Source: Myxococcales bacterium (GTDB lineage: Bacteria; Desulfobacterota_B; Binatia; UBA1149; SPBQ01). From it: a DNA stretch of 6,408 bases. Location: the NCBI GenBank assembly GCA_004525875.1, contig SPBQ01000139.1, positions 1 to 6,408 on the forward strand, in the 5' to 3' direction. A program made the translations under genes and the position numbers. The first letter of the stretch is position 1, and each line of letters opens with the position of its first letter. Shown here in pieces: positions 4,664 through 6,408 of the stretch. The notes under the pieces were generated by a model, which saw only the letters and a program-made list of their open reading frames with translations, searched no databases and was not told the origin of the DNA.

Positions 4664-6408
4664 TTACTGGGCTTTCGCGTTGAACTGGTCTGCGTCGTTC
4701 TTCTTCGTCTGGGCGGGTGAGAACGTCGTGGTCCAGCATGCGCCATCGCTGTTGCGTAGCTCGACGATCACCTCCGGGTCCTGTTCGAAGTAGCTCGAAG
4801 CACTGAACGGCACCGGCATCGGGAGCCGCACGCCCGCGGCCTTGATCTGGGCCTTGGACTTTCCAGCGACGCCCGGCTTGAGCTGGACCTTGCTGATGCC
4901 ATCGTGCAGGCCGCCCTTGTCCTTGTAGCTCCAGCCCTTCGGATCTCGATTCTCCCACGCCGCAGCGCCCGCCGTCAGCTCGAGATCGGCCACCAGCTCG
5001 GGTGTGCCGGCCGAGCGATCATAGACGCAGAGCAAGTAGCGCGTCGTGTCGAGGGGGGCTCCGTAGGCGGCCTGAGTATGGGCGGCACCGCGCTGCCACT
5101 TCCAGCTGAGTCGGCTCTTGGCATCGGTGCTGCCGGTCTTGATCTTGAATGCGGCGCGGCCGGCTTCGTAGCACAGCGTCGATGGCCCTGCTTCGCATCC
5201 GGCGAGCGCGACGCAGATTGGATCGTTGACGGGATCGAGCTCATGCACGCACGTGCCGGCGCCATCGCATGTGTCGTCGGTGCAGAGATCTCCGTCGTCG
5301 GTGCAGACCGTGGCGGCCGCCTTCGGATCACCGCCGACACACTGGCCCGTGTTCGCGTCGCAAATCTCGCTATCGATGCAGTCGGTACCCGCCAGGCAGA
5401 TGACCGGACTGCCGCCCACGCACACGCCGCCGCTGCAGGCATCGATCTGTGTACATGCGTCGCCGTCGTCGCAGCCGGTTCCGTCCGTCGCGTTCGGATC
5501 GTCGCACGTGCCGGAAGCCGGCTCGCAGGTGCCGACCGCATGACAATCGTCCAGCGCCGTACACGCGATCGGGTCGGCGCCCACGCAAGCCCCGGACTGA
5601 CACGTGTCGGTCTGTGTACATGCATCGGTGTCGTCACAGGGCACGGTGTTGTCCAGATGAGCGCAGGACCCGAGGCCGTCGCACACATCATCGGTGCATA
5701 TATTGCCGTCATCGGTACACAGCGTGTCAGCGTCGAAGTCGTTCGCCTGGCAGGTCCCGACTCCATCACACGTATCTTGCGCCGAGCAGTCGGTCGCACC
5801 GGCGCCGCAACTGGCGCCCTCGGTGACGAAGGCGTCGGCCGGGCAGGCGTCACCGATCCCGTCGCAGGTCTCGGCCACGTCACATTCTCCCACCGCACCA
5901 CGGCACTCGGCCGTGCTCTTGGCGTCGGCCGGGCACGTGATGCTTGCGCCCGTGCACAGCTCGGCCACATCGCATATCCCGCCGGCCGCGCGGCATTCGG
6001 TCGTCGCCGCCGCGAACACGTCGGCCGGGCAGGTGTCGTTGATGCCGTCACAGGTCTCGGCCACGTCGCATACGTCCGCCGCCCCACGGCACTGCTCCGT
6101 GCTCTTGGCATCAGCCGGACACGCGGCCCCTTCGCCGGTGCAGAAGTCGGCCACGTCGCACACGCCCGCCGCTCCCCGGCATTCGGTCGTTATAGGTAAG
6201 AAGCCGTCGACCGGACATGCTGCGGCCGCACCGGTGCAGAGCTCCGCGATGTCGCACACGCCCGCCGACCCCCGGCATTCGGTCGTCGCCGCTACGAAGG
6301 CGTCGGCCGGGCAGGCGTCGCTGATCCCGTCACAGGTCTCGGCAACGTCGCATACGCCCGCCACCCCACGGCACTCGGCCGTGCTCTTGGCGTCGGCCGG
6401 GCACGTGA
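4664..6408 (-). CDS. Cysteine-rich repeat surface/secreted protein, C-terminal 580 residues (start outside window)
   Basis: The frame is open to the window edge, so signal peptide and start are not seen; a GTG at 6364 is inside a repeat and is not the start. Part 1 (6408-5806) holds seven repeats of 30 or 32 residues of the form CRGxxGVCDVAExCxGxxxxCPADxF, which match the disintegrin-loop region of ADAM and snake-venom proteins (CRxxxxxCDxxExCTGxSxxCPxD). Part 2 (about 5806-5195) has CTDDGNICTDDVCDGLGSC-like units, resembling the slime-mould CTDC extracellular repeat, with many Asp residues that might bind calcium. Part 3 (5194-4664) is an unnamed domain with WKWQRG, YLLCVYDRS, YKDKGGLHDGISKVQLKPG and a final CWTTTF; I recall similar ends on deltaproteobacterial cysteine-repeat proteins. 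The many paired Cys imply folding outside the cytosol. Adhesion or matrix function is inference. Stop is TAA at 4666-4664. Confidence 0.88.
   Translation of the reverse strand, partial: TCPADAKSTAECRGVAGVCDVAETCDGISDACPADAFVAATTECRGSAGVCDIAELCTGAAAACPVDGFLPITTECRGAAGVCDVADFCTGEGAACPADAKSTEQCRGAADVCDVAETCDGINDTCPADVFAAATTECRAAGGICDVAELCTGASITCPADAKSTAECRGAVGECDVAETCDGIGDACPADAFVTEGASCGAGATDCSAQDTCDGVGTCQANDFDADTLCTDDGNICTDDVCDGLGSCAHLDNTVPCDDTDACTQTDTCQSGACVGADPIACTALDDCHAVGTCEPASGTCDDPNATDGTGCDDGDACTQIDACSGGVCVGGSPVICLAGTDCIDSEICDANTGQCVGGDPKAAATVCTDDGDLCTDDTCDGAGTCVHELDPVNDPICVALAGCEAGPSTLCYEAGRAAFKIKTGSTDAKSRLSWKWQRGAAHTQAAYGAPLDTTRYLLCVYDRSAGTPELVADLELTAGAAAWENRDPKGWSYKDKGGLHDGISKVQLKPGVAGKSKAQIKAAGVRLPMPVPFSASSYFEQDPEVIVELRNSDGACWTTTFSPAQTKKNDADQFNAKAQ
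5243..5719 (-). repeat. Degenerate CTDC-like cysteine/aspartate-rich repeats
   Basis: Within the cysteine-rich gene, units starting CTDDGNICTDDVC, CDDTDACTQTDTC, CDDGDACTQIDAC and CTDDGDLCTDDTC recur, each followed by a G-x-C segment such as CVGGSP or CVH. The first and last copies are most alike and the middle two are most alike, so the block may have arisen by expansion of a pair. Asp-rich DxDxDxC stretches suggest calcium binding by analogy only. Confidence 0.6.
5806..6408 (-). repeat. Tandem disintegrin-loop-like coding repeats (90/96 bp)
   Basis: Units in reading order begin at 6364, 6268, 6172, 6082, 5986 and 5896, with the tail of another at 6408-6365. Two kinds dominate: 96-bp units with CDGxxDxCPADxF and TTECR, and 90-bp units with CPADAKST and a shorter link. 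Bases 6366-6408 are identical to 5898-5940, a shift of 468 bp or five units, which points to block duplication or recent gene conversion inside the array. The array continues past the window edge. Confidence 0.85.

Noticed and set aside
5449..5826. Arg-rich plus-strand frame of 125 codons
   Set aside because: Low-complexity antisense of the CTDC-like repeats without any motif.
4904..6199. Long plus-strand open frame of 431 codons
   Set aside because: It is the antisense of the cysteine repeats. Repeats lacking stop codons in one antisense unit lack them in all, so its length is a by-product.
5806..6408. Regular repeats considered as a CRISPR array
   Set aside because: The period is continuous coding repeats of 90/96 bp in one frame with conserved cysteines, without distinct spacers.

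Overview
The window is GC-rich bacterial DNA. Every gene I can support lies on the minus strand, so transcription runs from high to low coordinates. The features suggest a proteobacterium in the broad sense, most likely a former deltaproteobacterium (Myxococcota, Desulfobacterota or Binatota type). They are a GreB with the MSKAFTKES-type N-terminus and an acidic lead-in, a large secreted protein of disintegrin-like and CTDC-type cysteine repeats, and a LamG-like/DUF1259 exported protein. The lineage is inference; there is no rRNA or other marker here to settle it.

Layout in the order of transcription. (1) 4664-6408: the C-terminal 580 residues of a cysteine-rich, probably cell-surface or secreted protein. 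It has about seven 30/32-residue repeats resembling the disintegrin loop, then a looser cysteine/aspartate-rich region, then a tryptophan-rich C-terminal domain I cannot name. (2) 4511-4663: a spacer with a perfect 20-bp palindrome. (3) 3512-4510: a PAPS-dependent-type sulfotransferase. (4) 3484-3513: a perfect 30-bp palindrome overlapping the sulfotransferase stop codon. (5) 2588-3454: a classical short-chain dehydrogenase/reductase with a GTG start and an uncertain N-terminus. (6) 2076-2522: a small lipoprotein with a cache-like sensor fold, inferred from sequence pattern. (7) 1981-2079: a possible 32-residue ORF translationally coupled to the lipoprotein by a GTGA overlap. (8) 501-1976: an exported protein with an N-terminal concanavalin/LamG-like domain and a duplicated DUF1259 (LppY/LpqO-type) region. 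(9) 237-500: an intergenic region without a supported gene. (10) 1-236: the N-terminal part of transcription elongation factor GreB.

How they may work together: the lipoprotein, small ORF and LamG-DUF1259 protein are packed head to tail with good ribosome binding sites and probably form one envelope-directed operon. The SDR lies 65 bp upstream and could be co-transcribed. The sulfotransferase and the cysteine-rich protein are each followed by a perfect palindrome and look like separate units. No CRISPR array, tRNA, rRNA, transposase or phage gene is visible. The least described parts are the lipoprotein/small ORF/DUF1259 cassette and the bacterial disintegrin-loop repeat protein with its C-terminal domain.
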